NCBI GenBank assembly: GCA_946807835.1
Contig: OX327697.1
Coordinates: forward strand, 15,448,001-15,512,000
Length of the DNA stretch: 64,000 nt
DNA from: Ailanthus altissimus
Taxonomy: Eukaryota > Streptophyta > Magnoliopsida > Sapindales > Simaroubaceae
Reading direction: 5' to 3'
Part shown: positions 23,540 to 36,074 of the stretch, in pieces
Layout of the letters: every line of letters starts with the position of its first letter
Numbering within the stretch: position 1 is the stretch's first letter
The notes under the pieces: model-generated
The model's database searches: none
Seen by the model: only the letters and a program-made list of their open reading frames with translations
What the model was told of the DNA's origin: nothing
Translations under genes and position numbers: made by a program

Positions 23540-24500
23540 GACTCAAACTTCTATAATTCAGAGGATGATCATGTCTATGCTTCATGGTGTGATCGATGCC
23601 AAAGAATTTGTAATTTATCAAGGAAATAAGAAATACCCTTACAAAAGATTCTTGAAGTAGAGATATTTGATGTATAGGGAATTGACTTCATGAGACCATT
23701 CATCTCATATAGTGGTCATAAATACATCCAAGTGGTAGTGGACTATGTGTCAAAGTGGGTGGAAATTGTTACACTTCTAACCAATGACGCTAAGGTGGTA
23801 TTGAAGTTTTGAAAAAAATAATATCTTTACAAGACATGGCACTCCAAGTGATATAATAAGTGATGAAAAGTCACACTTTTGCAACAAGTATTTTTTAGCC
23901 CTTTTACGTAAATATGGAGTAAGACACAAAGTAGCCACCATCTACCATCCTTAGACAAGTGGACAAGAAGAGATATTAAATAGAAAAATTAAGTGCATCC
24001 TTGATAAGACAGGGAAGCCTAACTAGAAAGATTAGGCTACAATACTAGATGATGCACTTTGGGTATATCACACTGTATTCAAGATGCCTATAGGGATATC
24101 CCCTTATCAACTAGTTTTTGAAAAAGCATGTCATCAGCTAGTCAAACTTTAAAATAAGGCTTATTAGGCCATTCGAGTCCCATCTTTTATTTTCAAGCTG
24201 CCAGTGACAAATGTGTGCTTCAACTTAATGAATTGGATGAGTTTAAGCTCCAAGCTTATGATAATTCCAAGTTATAAAAAAATACCAAGCAATGGCATAA
24301 TAGAAAAATTTCCTATAGGGAATTCAAACTAGGACAACAAGTGTTATTATTCAACTCTCAGCTAAAGCTTTTTTTCTAGAAAGGTCAAATCTTGATAGTT
24401 CAAAATATTCTGAATCACTAAGGTATTTTATCATGGAGCCATTAAAATTGCCGATAAAGAAACAAAATGATTATTCAAAGTGAATGGATATAGATTGAAA
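23540..24500 (+). pseudogene. Athila-type integrase remnant
   Basis: Begins in the zinc finger (SWCDRCQRICNLSRK), then EVEIFDV-GIDFMRPF, VVVDYVSKWVEIVTL, TNDAKVV, and, in shifted frames, the SDEKSHFCN, HPQTSGQ and [14 protein letters not shown] blocks of the core, then LLQLNELDEFKLQAYDNSK and REFKLGQQVLLFNSQLKL of the C-terminal part. Gag text precedes it directly: no protease, RT or RNase H lies between. At least five stops and frameshifts. Confidence 0.8.
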
Positions 24501-27500
24501 CATTATTAGGGAGATGAAACTTACTGCCATAAGTCATCCTGTAAGCTAATTGAACGTTAAGTTGGAGATATATTACATCAAGCCAACGATGTTAAATCAA
24601 GCATTGCTTATGAGGCAACCTAAGGTAAATTTTACTTTATGTCTTTCCATTTTCTTTTATTTACTAACATGCTTGTTTAGTGTGTTTTAAAAAAAGGAAG
24701 CCAATGCTATATGTTCACTAGAAAATATTGCAACATTCTCACTAAGCCAATCAAATCCTCAAGCACAATGCCCCAACGTTCACTAGAGTATCGCCCCAAC
24801 GATTATTCCAGTGACTCAATACTAGGGCTATAAAGGTGGAACACCCAAGAACCAGTCTATTGCCTCAGCGATACATGACCAGTGCTGGAGAGAAATTTTT
24901 TGAATTGGAAGCGCCAAAAAGTCTTCAACACCCTGTCGTTGATACTCTTATTGCTCTAGCTTTAGTTTGGATTCAAAATTCGAGGAGTCCAAAGATAAAT
25001 GCCCTAATGTTCAATTATTACATTGCTCTAACGTTCATTATGAAAACTCAAATAAACCCCAAAAGCGATGAACATTGTAGTGATGAGACCTTAATGCTCC
25101 ATCGTTCGCTCGAAAACAGGCTTAAAATATGAATTTAGCTCTTTTTCTACCATTTAAAAAACTAAACATTTTCTAAACTCTCTTAATCCAAAATCAAAGC
25201 CATCCAACACCTACTCAATTTAACACTTAAAACACCTTCCTTACACCTAAAGAAACCTCTCTCATGGATCAAAACACCAAATCACTTCTATAAAACCACA
25301 AATCTCATAAAACTCTAAAACCACCATAATCCACACATTTACTCCAAATTTAAGCATGACATCTAAAAGAATGAAAACCACCAAGGGGGGGAGAGGGGAG
25401 AGGGGGGGGGGGGGGGGGGGGGGGGAGGGGGAATATAGGTTACAACACTTTATGGTTCATTTGCATTCGCAAATGAAAGGTACATCAATCGAGTATTGAA
25501 GAAGTCCTTCATTCCTAATAGAGGCTTCAACCTAGTAGACCTTAGACTCCTTAAGATTGAGGAAATAATCTAGAACAGACATTAGGAGACATTCTGCCAA
25601 CAATCGAAAGGCTAGCATTGTACCTATAGTCCACAAGTTCTACACCAATGCAATAGAGCATAGTAACTACAGAGCATAGGTCAAAGGTATGATTGTGGCA
25701 TTCAACGCAGGTCTTACCACCTGTAGCTCCTGTAACTAATCCAATAACAACTTCATCTTCCTAGAGCATGACCACTGTAGCTAGACTGGCAAGATTAGAG
25801 GCACAAATCAATACATAAGTGCAAGATATTGCAAGTTTTCATCAAGAGTTTAGAGCTTCTACATATTGCCATTTCCAGTGGATGCAGTTCTATGCCACTC
25901 ACATGGGTTGGGACACCATCCAGCTTCTAACAATGCCATTGATGAACACTGCCTCACTTGTTGCTATTACTATTGAGAATGAGGATAACTATGGTAGAGG
26001 TGATCTCTATATATTAGAGCGAGATCTAGATGATTGAGCATACACACTAAAAAAGATAGGAAAGTATTTTATTTTATTTACTTTTTTGCCATGGGGATCA
26101 TGTCAGTTTAAGTTTAAGGGGAAGTGGGGAAACACGTCTTATATTATTTATATTTTTATCTTTCTTTATTATTCTTGTTTAATTTTCTTTTTTTTTCTAT
26201 ATTTTATTTGCTTTTAAAGTCAGTCTTGTATAAAAGAAAAAGTATAACAATAGTAATATTACTCTGTCTATTTATTGTCTTATATATTTGTGTCAATTAT
26301 TTTGTTTGCTTGTTTTTTTATATTCCTTTGGGTTGTAATGATGATCATTAATCAATGATAAGAAATTAAATATTGGCTGAATTTTTTTTTTTAACAATTC
26401 CCTAGGAAACAATAGACATTCTTATATCAGAATTTAGGATTGAGTTCGACCTTATCTTTGATCACCTATTCTTGAGCTCATTAAAATAAAAGCTTGTAGT
26501 AGTTGAATTGTTATTTAGAGACGCTCATGCTTAAGTAGTACACTCAAGTCTCAAGGACCAACATTCTAGAACTTGCTAGATTAATGTTTAAGGCGAAATC
26601 CTAAGAAAAACAAGAATAGAGAAATGAAATTAGGCTATTTTTAGATCGATTGAGCATTTCTAGCCTACATTAGATGTATATTTATTCATAGTTAACCCTT
26701 TGAGCCTAAATAAACCATTCTTTGTTTTGACAACATTACAAGCCTAAGAATTTAAGCTTATTTATCCAAAAATTACCCGTAACACCATAAACCATAAATT
26801 TACTTAGCAATACTCTTGAAAAGAAGAAATGTTATGGTTGTATGAGAAAAGGGTACCAGAGTGAAAAGTAATTAAGTCTAGGTGGTACTTGACAAACTAA
26901 GTTTGAGGGTATGTCAAATTCAAAAAAAAACTTTTTAAATTTTTTATACTGTCAGTTTAAGAAAAAGAAGAATTTGTTTTTGAAAAAGAATGGTTTAAAG
27001 AAAATATGGAAACACCTAAAGTTTTGAAAAAGAGATAAATCAAGGAAAGAAAGATCAAGAGGATTCTAAATAAAAGCTAAGTGTTCATGGTGCAACTTGA
27101 GCCTATTATATTTATCCTTATCTCACACCTTAACCTTAGCCTTTTATTACAGACTAATAAAAGACGTAATAGGTCTCTAAACATGTGTCTTTCTATATTA
27201 GTAGAGAGTGATATGAAAAAAAAGCTTATAGTAGTGTTATTATAAATTGAAATAAGCCGAGACATTATCTTTTGGTACAATCTTGAGTATTTATGTAAAT
27301 CTAGGTAAAATTCAATTATTTACTTGCTTATTGCACACACACATAAGGCGATCATATATAAGGAAGAACGAGAAACTTGATAATGGTATTTTTAGTTATT
27401 AAGAGTTATTTTTTTAATTCTGAAATGATTGGTTAATATTATACTAGTATTTAAGACTTTCATATGATTATCAAAATCAACTCAATTTTTCATGTCTATT

Positions 27501-27581
27501 TTTATGAGTCACGTTATATCTTTATTTTTATTGTTATCTCTCTTTGCTCCAAGACAAGTAATTTTTAAATTTAGGGGAGTT
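24501..27581 (+). other. Athila post-integrase region, mostly non-coding
   Basis: At 25440-25620 the reading FAFANERYINRVLKKSFIPN then GFNLVDLRLL resembles the extra ORF that Athila elements carry after pol. Short CAACGTTCA/GCCCCAACG motifs recur at 24700-25110. A 47-bp G-rich tract is at 25385-25431. The remainder up to the purine run TTAGGGGAG (27571-27579) shows no recognised gene. Confidence 0.5.
25385..25431 (+). repeat. Poly-G tract, 24 uninterrupted G
   Basis: 47 bases contain only G and four A; positions 25402-25425 are all G. This is extreme in an AT-rich region and could form a G-quadruplex. Tract length may be affected by sequencing or assembly. Confidence 0.85.
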
Positions 27582-28351
27582 TTATATATGTGAAATAGAT
27601 ATATATATTTTATCCTCAATTTACTTAGTAATTGATTATTTTTAGGTGAACGGAAGGCTATTTATGCATTTAATATTGATGTTATAGGGATGATGCATTA
27701 AAGAACGAAAAATGATGAAAATTGGACCAAAAATGCAGAAAATAGAATCAAAATAAAAAAGGACTAAACTGCAAAGAAAATAAAATATATTATGAATGTC
27801 GCGATGATAGAGACTTGAATGCTTCAGCATTCATATGCTTATTGAATGCCCCAACGATAGATGAAGAACGCTGAGGGTGAAAATTCCATAAACTTATCAT
27901 TTCAGTGCAAGAAAGACATTACCCCAACGATATGACTAATCCCAAACCTTAAATTTGTAAGGCTCAATGCCCTACGTTGAATGATGAACACTGCAGTGAT
28001 GAAGATTTATAATCCAATGCCCTAGTGTTAAAAAGAGAATGCCTAAGTGTTAATGCTATTTCCTTATCCTATTCTAAATACAATTTCAAGACTTCAAAGC
28101 TCCCCCATAAAAAGACCACTTGTCTTAGCCTTTTATTCATTCATAACTAAAGTCTTTTAGAGCAATATTAACATACTTTAGGTTAAATTAGAAAGAGATA
28201 TTAGTGAATATTCAAGAGAATAAGGAAATTATATCAAGATCAACCAATTATAATTCAAGTTTTAGATTTTTAATTTGGTTTGCTTTTTTACTTGTATCAT
28301 GTTTTTATTTCTTCTTAACTTTTGTTCTCTTTTACTCATGAACTAATTTTC

Positions 28352-28790
28352 ATTTTTTTTTTGCTGCATAATTAGTTAAGGACTACAAGATAGTCCCTGC
28401 CATACAGGAGTGCGCTGACAAAGCTGCCAACTACTTTACTCAACAAAATATGGTTTCGATGTGTTGGATGAACGCCATCTAAGGAAGGTTGGGCTCATCA
28501 GTCCCTTGCTCTCTAAAGTCCTTAATCTAGGTTAGTACTACATGAGCTTCATTCTTACTTGCTAGTTGTATATAGGATTAGTATAATTATGTTAATATTA
28601 TGATTTGGCTTCTTTTTAACTACCAGTTTATGCTGCCATAGGGTCACCTCTTATTCTTGCATCCGTTGCCCATTTGAAGTCAATTAATAAGTTAGAAAGT
28701 AAGGACTGGATACAGGATTTAAAAAAAAGGACTTTCCTAGCCTTCATCGAGATCACTTGTCCTCAGTTGGAATAAGTTCTATGGTTTTTC
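28352..28790 (+). pseudogene. Fragment of a spliced gene, unrecognised, inside the Athila 3' LTR
   Basis: A pyrimidine-rich intron end (TTTTTTTTTTGCTGCATAATTAG) leads into an exon from about 28377 reading KDYKIVPAIQECADKAANYF, then after a one-base shift YGFDVLDERHLRKVGLISPL. A GT-AG intron fits 28531-28626, and the phase-1 join gives VYAAIGSPLILASVAHLKSI followed by DWIQDLKKRTFLAFIEITCP to a stop at about 28772. The coding sense on both sides of a canonical intron suggests genomic DNA of a host gene carried here. I do not recognise the family. Confidence 0.5.
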
Positions 28791-28954
28791 ATATCCTTAA
28801 GCTTGTGGGTACGGCTCCTTTGAGAACCAAGAAATAGAAAGCCCCTGAGTAGCCAAGCTTCTATAAGCTCTCTATAGTATGAGGACCTTGGCCTCTGCCT
28901 AAAGACTAAAGTTCGATACCTACTAACATATCTAAAGAATACTCATAGTGTTGA

Positions 28955-29690
28955 AGTGCATCTAATAGGTGTACACATGCGATAGTGTTTATTGAATATT
29001 CAATGCATGTCAAATATACATATACGCTACAGAATGAAAATCTAATTTTCTATTCAATAAACACATACAGAATTTAAAATAATTGCATTAATAGAAACTT
29101 ACTCTTGAAGAGTTTTGGTGTAAAATCAATTCGTAGTTATCACATTGAAGCAGATTTATGAACAATTCTACTCTTCAATGCCGATGGGATTAGAGAGCTA
29201 GAATAGTAGCCTTAAAAAATTTCTAACAACTTTGTTTCAAGCAATACTTGCTTTGTATCTCTCTTGGCCAAAATGGAAGCTAAGGTTTTACTAAAGAGAA
29301 CTCTTCTGTTTTGAAATTGATATGGCCAAATCTCTCTTTTTAAAATGCAACATTTGCATTACTTATATACTTGTTGACTTTTGTTATAGACATTTGTCTA
29401 TTTAATCCACTTAAACAAGGTCACTTGTCACATTAAATGGCCATGCAAAAGCCATTTGCCCCATTATCTAGTCATGCAATATGGCCACTTTCCATTCACT
29501 TTTCAATGCATAATGGCAAGTGTCTATTAACTTTTCTATGCATAAGGTCAAGTATGTACTTACTTTTTTTTATGCATAATGGCAAATGTGCACTTATTTT
29601 TCCATGCATAAAGTCAAGTGTCCACTTACTTTTCCATGTATAATAGTTATTGTTTTCTTTACTTTATTGTGCTTTTCAATATTAAAAAAC
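28955..29690 (-). repeat. Diverged fragment of the 2.5-kb copia LTR family
   Basis: Text such as AGGTGTACACATGCG, TATACGCTACAGAATGAAAATCTAATTTTC and the ACTCTTCAATGCCGATGGGAT-AGCTAGAATA block parallels the first 300 bp of LTR copies A and C in the same orientation. It then runs into a 32-bp minisatellite. Borders are approximate. Confidence 0.5.
29498..29655. repeat. 32-bp minisatellite, about five units
   Basis: Units of the form TTTTCCATGCATAA-GTCAAGTGTCCACTTAC repeat about five times with a few changes each. A 68-codon ORF (29437-29643) over it is a by-product of the repeat. Confidence 0.75.
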
Positions 29691-29878
29691 TAGTAGTTAT
29701 TTTCCTTACTCTATTTTGCTTTTTTTAAAAATTAATTAATTTAGTTTAAATTTTATTTACTTGTGTTATTGATTGTTTGAATAAAAATAAGAAGACAAAA
29801 TTTTAGTATTTAACAAAGTTAACAATAATTCATCATGGGAACAATACTCTATTTATTATTATATTATTGTTTGTGATA

Positions 29879-30149
29879 TGCCCTCCTTAAAGGACTCTAT
29901 CTTTATGACCATCCAAGTATATTAGGCATGTCATACGATGAGGTCATGCTTGAGGTATGATGTGTTTTTTGTTACTCATGAGATAACTTTAGTTTTTATT
30001 GCTCTCCAGGAGTGACAGGCTTACATACTTTTTTTTTCTTTCTAAATGTGCATGTTGCACTAAGACTTAGCTATAGTAACACTTTAGCCACTTGCCATTG
30101 ATTGGATTATGATTATCTCTCCTTTGATCATGGCCAGATAGTAATACAT
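29879..30149. other. Unassigned sequence between Athila and copia-2
   Basis: No match to other parts of the window recognised; it may be integrase-coding DNA of copia-2 too decayed to read. Confidence 0.3.
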
Positions 30150-31417
30150 ACTCTTATAGGCTTCTTGAGAATTTATAATAGTTTTAATTCACCATCAATT
30201 ATAAGGTATTTTGAACCCTTTATAGGTAATCTGTTTTACCACATGATTTATAGATTTTCATTTTAATGAGACAATATTCCTACTATTAGGGGAAAGAAAA
30301 ATGCCTTCTGAAGTAATACATGAACTTTTTTGAAAAATGAATACCATGTCTTATTTGGACCCTCACACAAATCAATGTGAAAATAATGTATGATAAATTT
30401 TTCATCTTTAAAAAATTATAAATGAATTACCAGATGTATTTATAGATGCATTAAAAGTAACCAAGTCATATATACAAACTGTCAATACACTAGCATAGAT
30501 GATTTTTCTTATAGAATAATATAACCAAAAAGTAGCAAATAAATCATCTATTACACACTATAAGCATAGTAAACTACTTAGTTTAAAACATATTGTTCTA
30601 TAAAAGAAGCAAGTGAAAAATCATGATCTTGTTGAAAATGATGCTTAAGATAATAAATCTACATTCTTTAACTCACTAACACAAGAAGAGCTAATAGTAT
30701 TTGAAAAGATATAAGTCCCAAAAGAGACACATGTTTGTAAAGAGACAGAATTCTAAGAAGAGACATTACCCCAAAAAAGGCATAAGAATTTTAAAATAAA
30801 GAGAAGGTCAAAAGTTATCAGAGAAATATGGAAATGTAATGAAATAATTGTTGAGATGTGTTCTCATTTGCAGTAGCTACTGAGATTATAAATGATAATT
30901 TTGAGTCACAAACTATTTATGAATAAAAAAAAAGGCATAGCTAATTCCTATGAAAAGAAGCAATTCAAGTAGAATTGACTTCTCTAACAAAACATGAAGT
31001 ATTTGGACTTATAGTCCATACACCTGAAGATGTCAAACCCGTAGGATGCAAATAGGTTTTTATACAACAAATATAGTAAAAATAATAAGGTCACCAGATA
31101 CAAAGTAAGACTTGTTGTTCAAGAATTTTCGTAAAGACCTGATATTGATTATAACGAAATTTACTCCTCCATGATGGTCGTAATTACATATCAATTTTTA
31201 ATAAGCTTAAAAGTCTCAAAAAAGCTTGACATGCACCTTATGGATATAGTGGCAACTTATCTCTGTGGGATACTTGACATTAATATTTATATAAAAATCC
31301 TTTAGGGATTCAAAAAGCCAAAACAATGTAATCACAATTTATATTTAATCAAGCTACAAAGATCTTTGTATAGATAAACAATCCAGACATATATGGTATA
31401 ACTGCTTAAGAAAATAC
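30150..31417 (+). pseudogene. Copia-2 integrase end and RT, first part
   Basis: Blocks in order: SPSIIRYFEPFIGNLF (30190-30240), then around 30880-31330 VATEIINDNFES, KEAIQVELTSLTKHEVFGLI, TPEDVKPVGCK-VF, QGF/RIFVK, ISLKVSKKLDMHLMDI-type text and IKILQGFKKPKQC, then LIKLQRSLY at the break. This is copia RT up to the region before the catalytic YVDD box. Many stops. Confidence 0.75.
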
Positions 31418-34400
31418 TGTTAGAGCTGGTGCCTATGTACCATTCCAATATTGTATGAATATTAACTATTAATATTTATACAATAAACATTTCGAATAAA
31501 ATCGTTAATACTTAAACATATATGGTACATTGCTTGTAATGTTACAGACATTGTATGATTTGAAGAAGTTCAGAGCTGGTCTAAAAGAGTTCAGATCAGT
31601 GCTAAGGGTTAGCATCGCTGACAATTATAAATGCTAAAGAGTTAACAGGTTATAATAGTTAGTGAATTCTAAGGAGTAGAACCTTATCTGTAATGGGGCA
31701 AAGACCTGAGGGTATATTAGTAATGATATAGTTGTAAGAGTTGTAATAAGGTACTAGAAAATGTTATTATGCAAGTATGCTTTCAAACACTATATTTCTG
31801 ATCTATTTTCATCGATGTAAGTCTGTTAGTGAATCCCGTTTATATAGATCAATGTATGTCTATATCTGTAGGGTACAGATTGTTATTCTTAGTTAACTAT
31901 GAGCTTGGAGCTCGTATAGGCATGCGGGTATTCAATTAAGACTGAATGTTGAACAGACTCACAAGAACCTCCAATAGGCATCCTATAAAGCCGTTAATTG
32001 AAGGTCTTCTCGAGTTGAGTAGTATTCGTAATCCTTTACCTGAGTGCCACGGTGGGCTTGTAAGTGATCCACCTTACTTTAGTTCTATGCATGTCAGAGA
32101 CCTTTCATTGCCTGACCATTGGGTGTCACTGGGTATGGTCCGATGCTGATAGGTCCAGTATGTATAGAGATGGGATCCGTTAACTCATATGGGTGAGTTG
32201 TATATCCTGATGCTATAAGAATTATGTTTTAGAAAGTCTTTTGTCCAAAAGAAGATACCCCAAAAAAGAGTTTTTCGTAGGGTTAAATAATATGCAAAGG
32301 CATTTACAAATATTATTTTATAGAAATATAAATCTGGAGATAAGTTCATGGATATGCTTATGGAGATTTGATGGTGTTGATCTTGTCCCTGTATTTTCGG
32401 GATATAATTGACGAAAAGACTATACGTGTGTGCTATAACCTCAACTTGTATGGTTTAACGTGCTTATTTATAATATCATTGATGTATGTGTAGAGTATCA
32501 ATCACAGACTCATAGAATAGTTCTATTTGATTAATAGGGCGATGACTTCAAGAGTCTAACTATATGAATTGTACTCGTGCATTAGGGCAGCGTACTTGAT
32601 TGAATTGTTCAATCTAGTAATTTCCAGCAAAACAAAATATTTATTTCATTAACCCTTAAGATGTGCGCTTGTCAATACTTAAGTGTTAGGTATGTTAATT
32701 AGCTGACAATTAATGTCGACTAATTAATTAATGACACATGGTGCATAGTGAGCCTTTGGTTAAGTATACTCAAATGTGTGGTATGGTGGTACCCACTACG
32801 GGTTTACTTGGTAAACAAATAAAGGCTTAAGGGTAATTTAACATATTTGATTATTTAATTATTAAATAATCTATGTATTTATTTATTTAAGAGTTAAATA
32901 AATATTTAACCTAAGTATGGTTAAGAGTTAACTATATGGTTAGGTCAAAAGAATAATTTTACAATTAAATATTGTTTAACTTAACCTAGGTTAATTATTA
33001 ACTAAAATTAGGTTAATTAATTATTTAATTATTGAAAAGTAAGTTAACCTAACTCTAGTTTAGTGTTAACTTGAGTTAGGTTAATTGAATATTATATTAA
33101 TTACTTGGTGGCCATGTTTGGTTAACTTAACTAGGGTTAATAATTAACTTTAGTTAGGATAATTTAATATTTAAATATAGATTACTTGTTGGACAAGTAA
33201 TTTAACTTTACTAGAGTTAATAGTTAACGTAGTTAAGTTAGTTGAAACCTTAGTTAAAGAATTAACTATGGTTTAATTAATTGATTAATATATATATGAA
33301 ATGAAACAAAAATGAATGCTGTTTTTTGTGCAATTCGGTGGCTGGCCATTTTGGTGAAAAAGGGGTTGAAAAGTTGTTTTGGATTTTAAATGTTAAAAAC
33401 AAGCAAAACAAGTGAATAATAATTGTTCTATTATTATTCATCTCTTTCTCCAAAATTAGGCTACCATTATAGCTTTGGATTTGATCACTTTGTTATTCAA
33501 AAGTCAAAAAACAAAATCAAATTCATTGGTTGGGTGAATAATTTAAGCGTTAAACTATAGTTTAAGAGTTAATCTAAGTTTAACTGTTAAACTACTACTA
33601 GGAAATAAGGCTGTTATTCTAGTGACTCAAGCCCATTCTGTTGAGTCCTAAAATTGTCAATAGGTCTATTTCAGGTGGAACTTCGACTTAAAATGCACCA
33701 AAGGCTTGCGATGTGATTATTCTCAATTATGGTATTAATGTGATTAATATTATTTTGTTCATTATTGCAATAGAATAAAATTTACTGTGTTCATTACTTT
33801 AGGAAATTAAATTTCTAGCTTCCGCTGCGTATATGTTTATGTTTGAGATGCATAAGTTGTTAACATATTTTAGGGTGTATGCATGTGATTGTGTACATAT
33901 TGAAAAACTAAATACATGTATCATATACACGATTTTACAGCAGAATTAAGCATATGATCAACATATACACATGTAACTTATATTATTAACAACATAAAAT
34001 GACAGAAAATATACCTTTAAAGAACTTCGATGAAGATTTCAAATCTAGATTCTTCTTAGCTCCATTTGAGCTCACCTTGAAGTGTATTATTGTTCAATTC
34101 TAGTTCACAACAATCCTGTGGGATTGTGAAACTAGAATAACAGCAACTGAATTTCCAGCAACAAGGTTTTTGTTTCTTAAAAGAAAAATAAGTAGAATTT
34201 ATTTTTCTTTCTCTCTAGTTTTTCTCACAACCCTTTGTTCAAAGAAAAACTCTCCAAAACCAAGAACTCTCTCCAATGCTCTCACCTTACATGTTTTTAC
34301 TTTACCATTTGTTAATCAATTATTCAATTCAATTTTTAAGTGTGTTAAGCATTTCACAAGTTCTCCCAAAATTGATTAAGTGGTCAAAAAACTAAAAAAA

Positions 34401-36058
34401 ATAAGATTTTGCGGCTATTATATCTAATTATGTATATGTCTCCCACCTAAACCATAATAATAAACAACTAAATAAATATTATTATTTATTTGAATAATAT
34501 GTATTCAATTATTCAAAAAACTATTTGAATAATTAATTTTTTTACCTTATTTGATTTTACTAACATAATTAATGGGTGAATTCATGGTGAAATAATTCAT
34601 GAAACAAAATTGTGCCACTTGTTAACATCTAATTAATTAACAACTATTGTCAACTAATTAAGTGATGTACTTAACATTTAAGTCTAGACAAGTGCACAAC
34701 CCGAGGAACCCTGAAATATATTTTTGGTTTGCTAGAATTTCTAGGATGAAACATTTCAATCCATAATGTTGCCCTAGTGCACAACGAGTACACTTCAATT
34801 GTGAGACTCTCTAAGTCCACGCGTGAATTATCATATGGAACTCCTCCATATGTTCGTGAATGATGCCTTACATACACGTTTCAGATATTACAAAACGACG
34901 CATTAGACTATAAGTTGATGTTATAACATATTCGTATAATTCCTTCATCATTTATATCTGGGTAAAGCAGAGATATTGGTCAACACTGTCAAATCTCCAT
35001 ATGCCCAATTGAAAGCTTATCTCTAGACTTGTATTTCAATAAATAATATTCCCAAACACTTTTGTGATATTATTTATCCCTAGGGTTAAACTCTTTTCTC
35101 GGGAATTACTGCTTATAGCCATAAGACTTTTTGAAATACAATCTTAAAGCATTATGATATATTACTCACTAAAATGAGCTAATGGATCTATACACACTAG
35201 ACTCTATGAGCATTGGACCATACCCAGTGACACCTAATGATCAGACCACGAAAGATTTTTGACATGCGTGGAACCAAAGTATGGTGGATCACTCACAAGC
35301 CTACTCTGGCACTCGGGTCAAAAGACCACGAATACTACTAAACTGGAAATATCCTCTATTGATGGCTTTATGGGTTGTCTATTAGAGGTCTTTGTGAGTC
35401 TGTTCAGTATTCAGTCCTTATTGAATACCTGTATCTCTATACGAGCTTCCACTAAACTCATGGTCTGCTAAGACTAACCATCTGGACCATCCAAATATAG
35501 ATATACACTGATCTATATATTTATTAAGGTATTCACTGACAGACCAGCATTGGTGAAAATATAACAGGAATATAATATTTGAGAACATATTTACAAAACG
35601 AAATTTCTTAGCATTTTTTGCAACTCTTTGCAACTACGTCATTACTAATATATTCTCAAGTCTTTATCTCATTTCAGAAAAGCTCTAACTCTTTAGATAT
35701 CGTTAACTCTTATAACCTGATAAATCTTATCAGTGCCAACTCTTAGCATTTATAACTCTCAGCGTTGCTAATTCTTAGCACTGATCTAAACTCATTTAGA
35801 CCAGATCTGAACTCTTTTAGATCATACAATGTCTAAAATATTACAAGCATCTTACTATATAAAAAAATATAATTAACAATTTAATGAAATGATAATACTA
35901 GTATAAATATTAAACAAATATTCATACATAAAAGGATGGCACGTAAGCACAAATCTTATCATATATATATATATTATATATATATACATGAATTTTATAT
36001 GATGAACATAAACTGCATGTACACACCCAATTCAGTTTAGAATCGTAAACACCCTACA
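31418..36058 (+). repeat. Copia-1 5' LTR 'B', interrupted by solo LTR 'C'
   Basis: Begins TGTTAGAGCTGGTGCC and ends AACACCCTACA four bases before the PBS. It contains GTTAAC/TTAACT arrays (about 32900-33270). The 33858-35961 segment is the nested solo LTR. Confidence 0.88.
33858..35961 (-). repeat. Solo LTR 'C' nested in LTR B
   Basis: 2104 bp, plus-strand ends TGTTAACATATTTTAGGG and GCACAAATCTTATCA, matching LTR A in orientation but about 400 bp shorter. Flanking 5-mers TAAGT and TATAT are only partly alike. Removing it restores an LTR B that lines up with LTR D (GAGATGCATAA joined to TATATATA). Confidence 0.8.
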
Positions 36059-36062
36059 TAAA

Positions 36063-36074
36063 TGGTATCAGAGC
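36063..36074 (+). other. Primer-binding site, initiator tRNA-Met type
   Basis: TGGTATCAGAGC, complementary to the 3' end of plant initiator tRNA-Met, the standard minus-strand primer site of plant copia elements, four bases after LTR B. Confidence 0.9.

Larger units (their letters stand above)
18447..29878 (+). mobile_element. Ty3/gypsy Athila-type element, internally deleted, with nested insertions
   Basis: 5' LTR 18447-22440 (interrupted by a 2517-bp solo LTR, so about 1.47 kb net), decayed PBS at about 22452-22470, gag at about 22840-23450, a jump straight into integrase at about 23560-24500, post-integrase remnants to about 25.7 kb, a purine tract before about 27582, and a damaged 3' LTR (27582-28351 and about 29700-29878). 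Gag and integrase text match the Athila lineage. Protease, RT and RNase H are missing and coding parts carry many stops. The right end is truncated relative to the 5' LTR. Confidence 0.8.
27582..29878 (+). repeat. 3' LTR of the Athila-type element, interrupted
   Basis: 27582-28351 matches the 5' LTR, then the match stops at CTCATGAACTAATTTT and resumes at about 29700-29878 (GAATAAAAATAAGAAGA, TTTAGTATTT). Between them lie a spliced gene fragment and a copia LTR fragment that replace about 470 bp of LTR. The final LTR end is missing. Confidence 0.65.

Noticed and set aside
29437..29643. 68-codon ORF with internal protein repeats
   Set aside because: Direct product of the 32-bp minisatellite, no sign of a gene.
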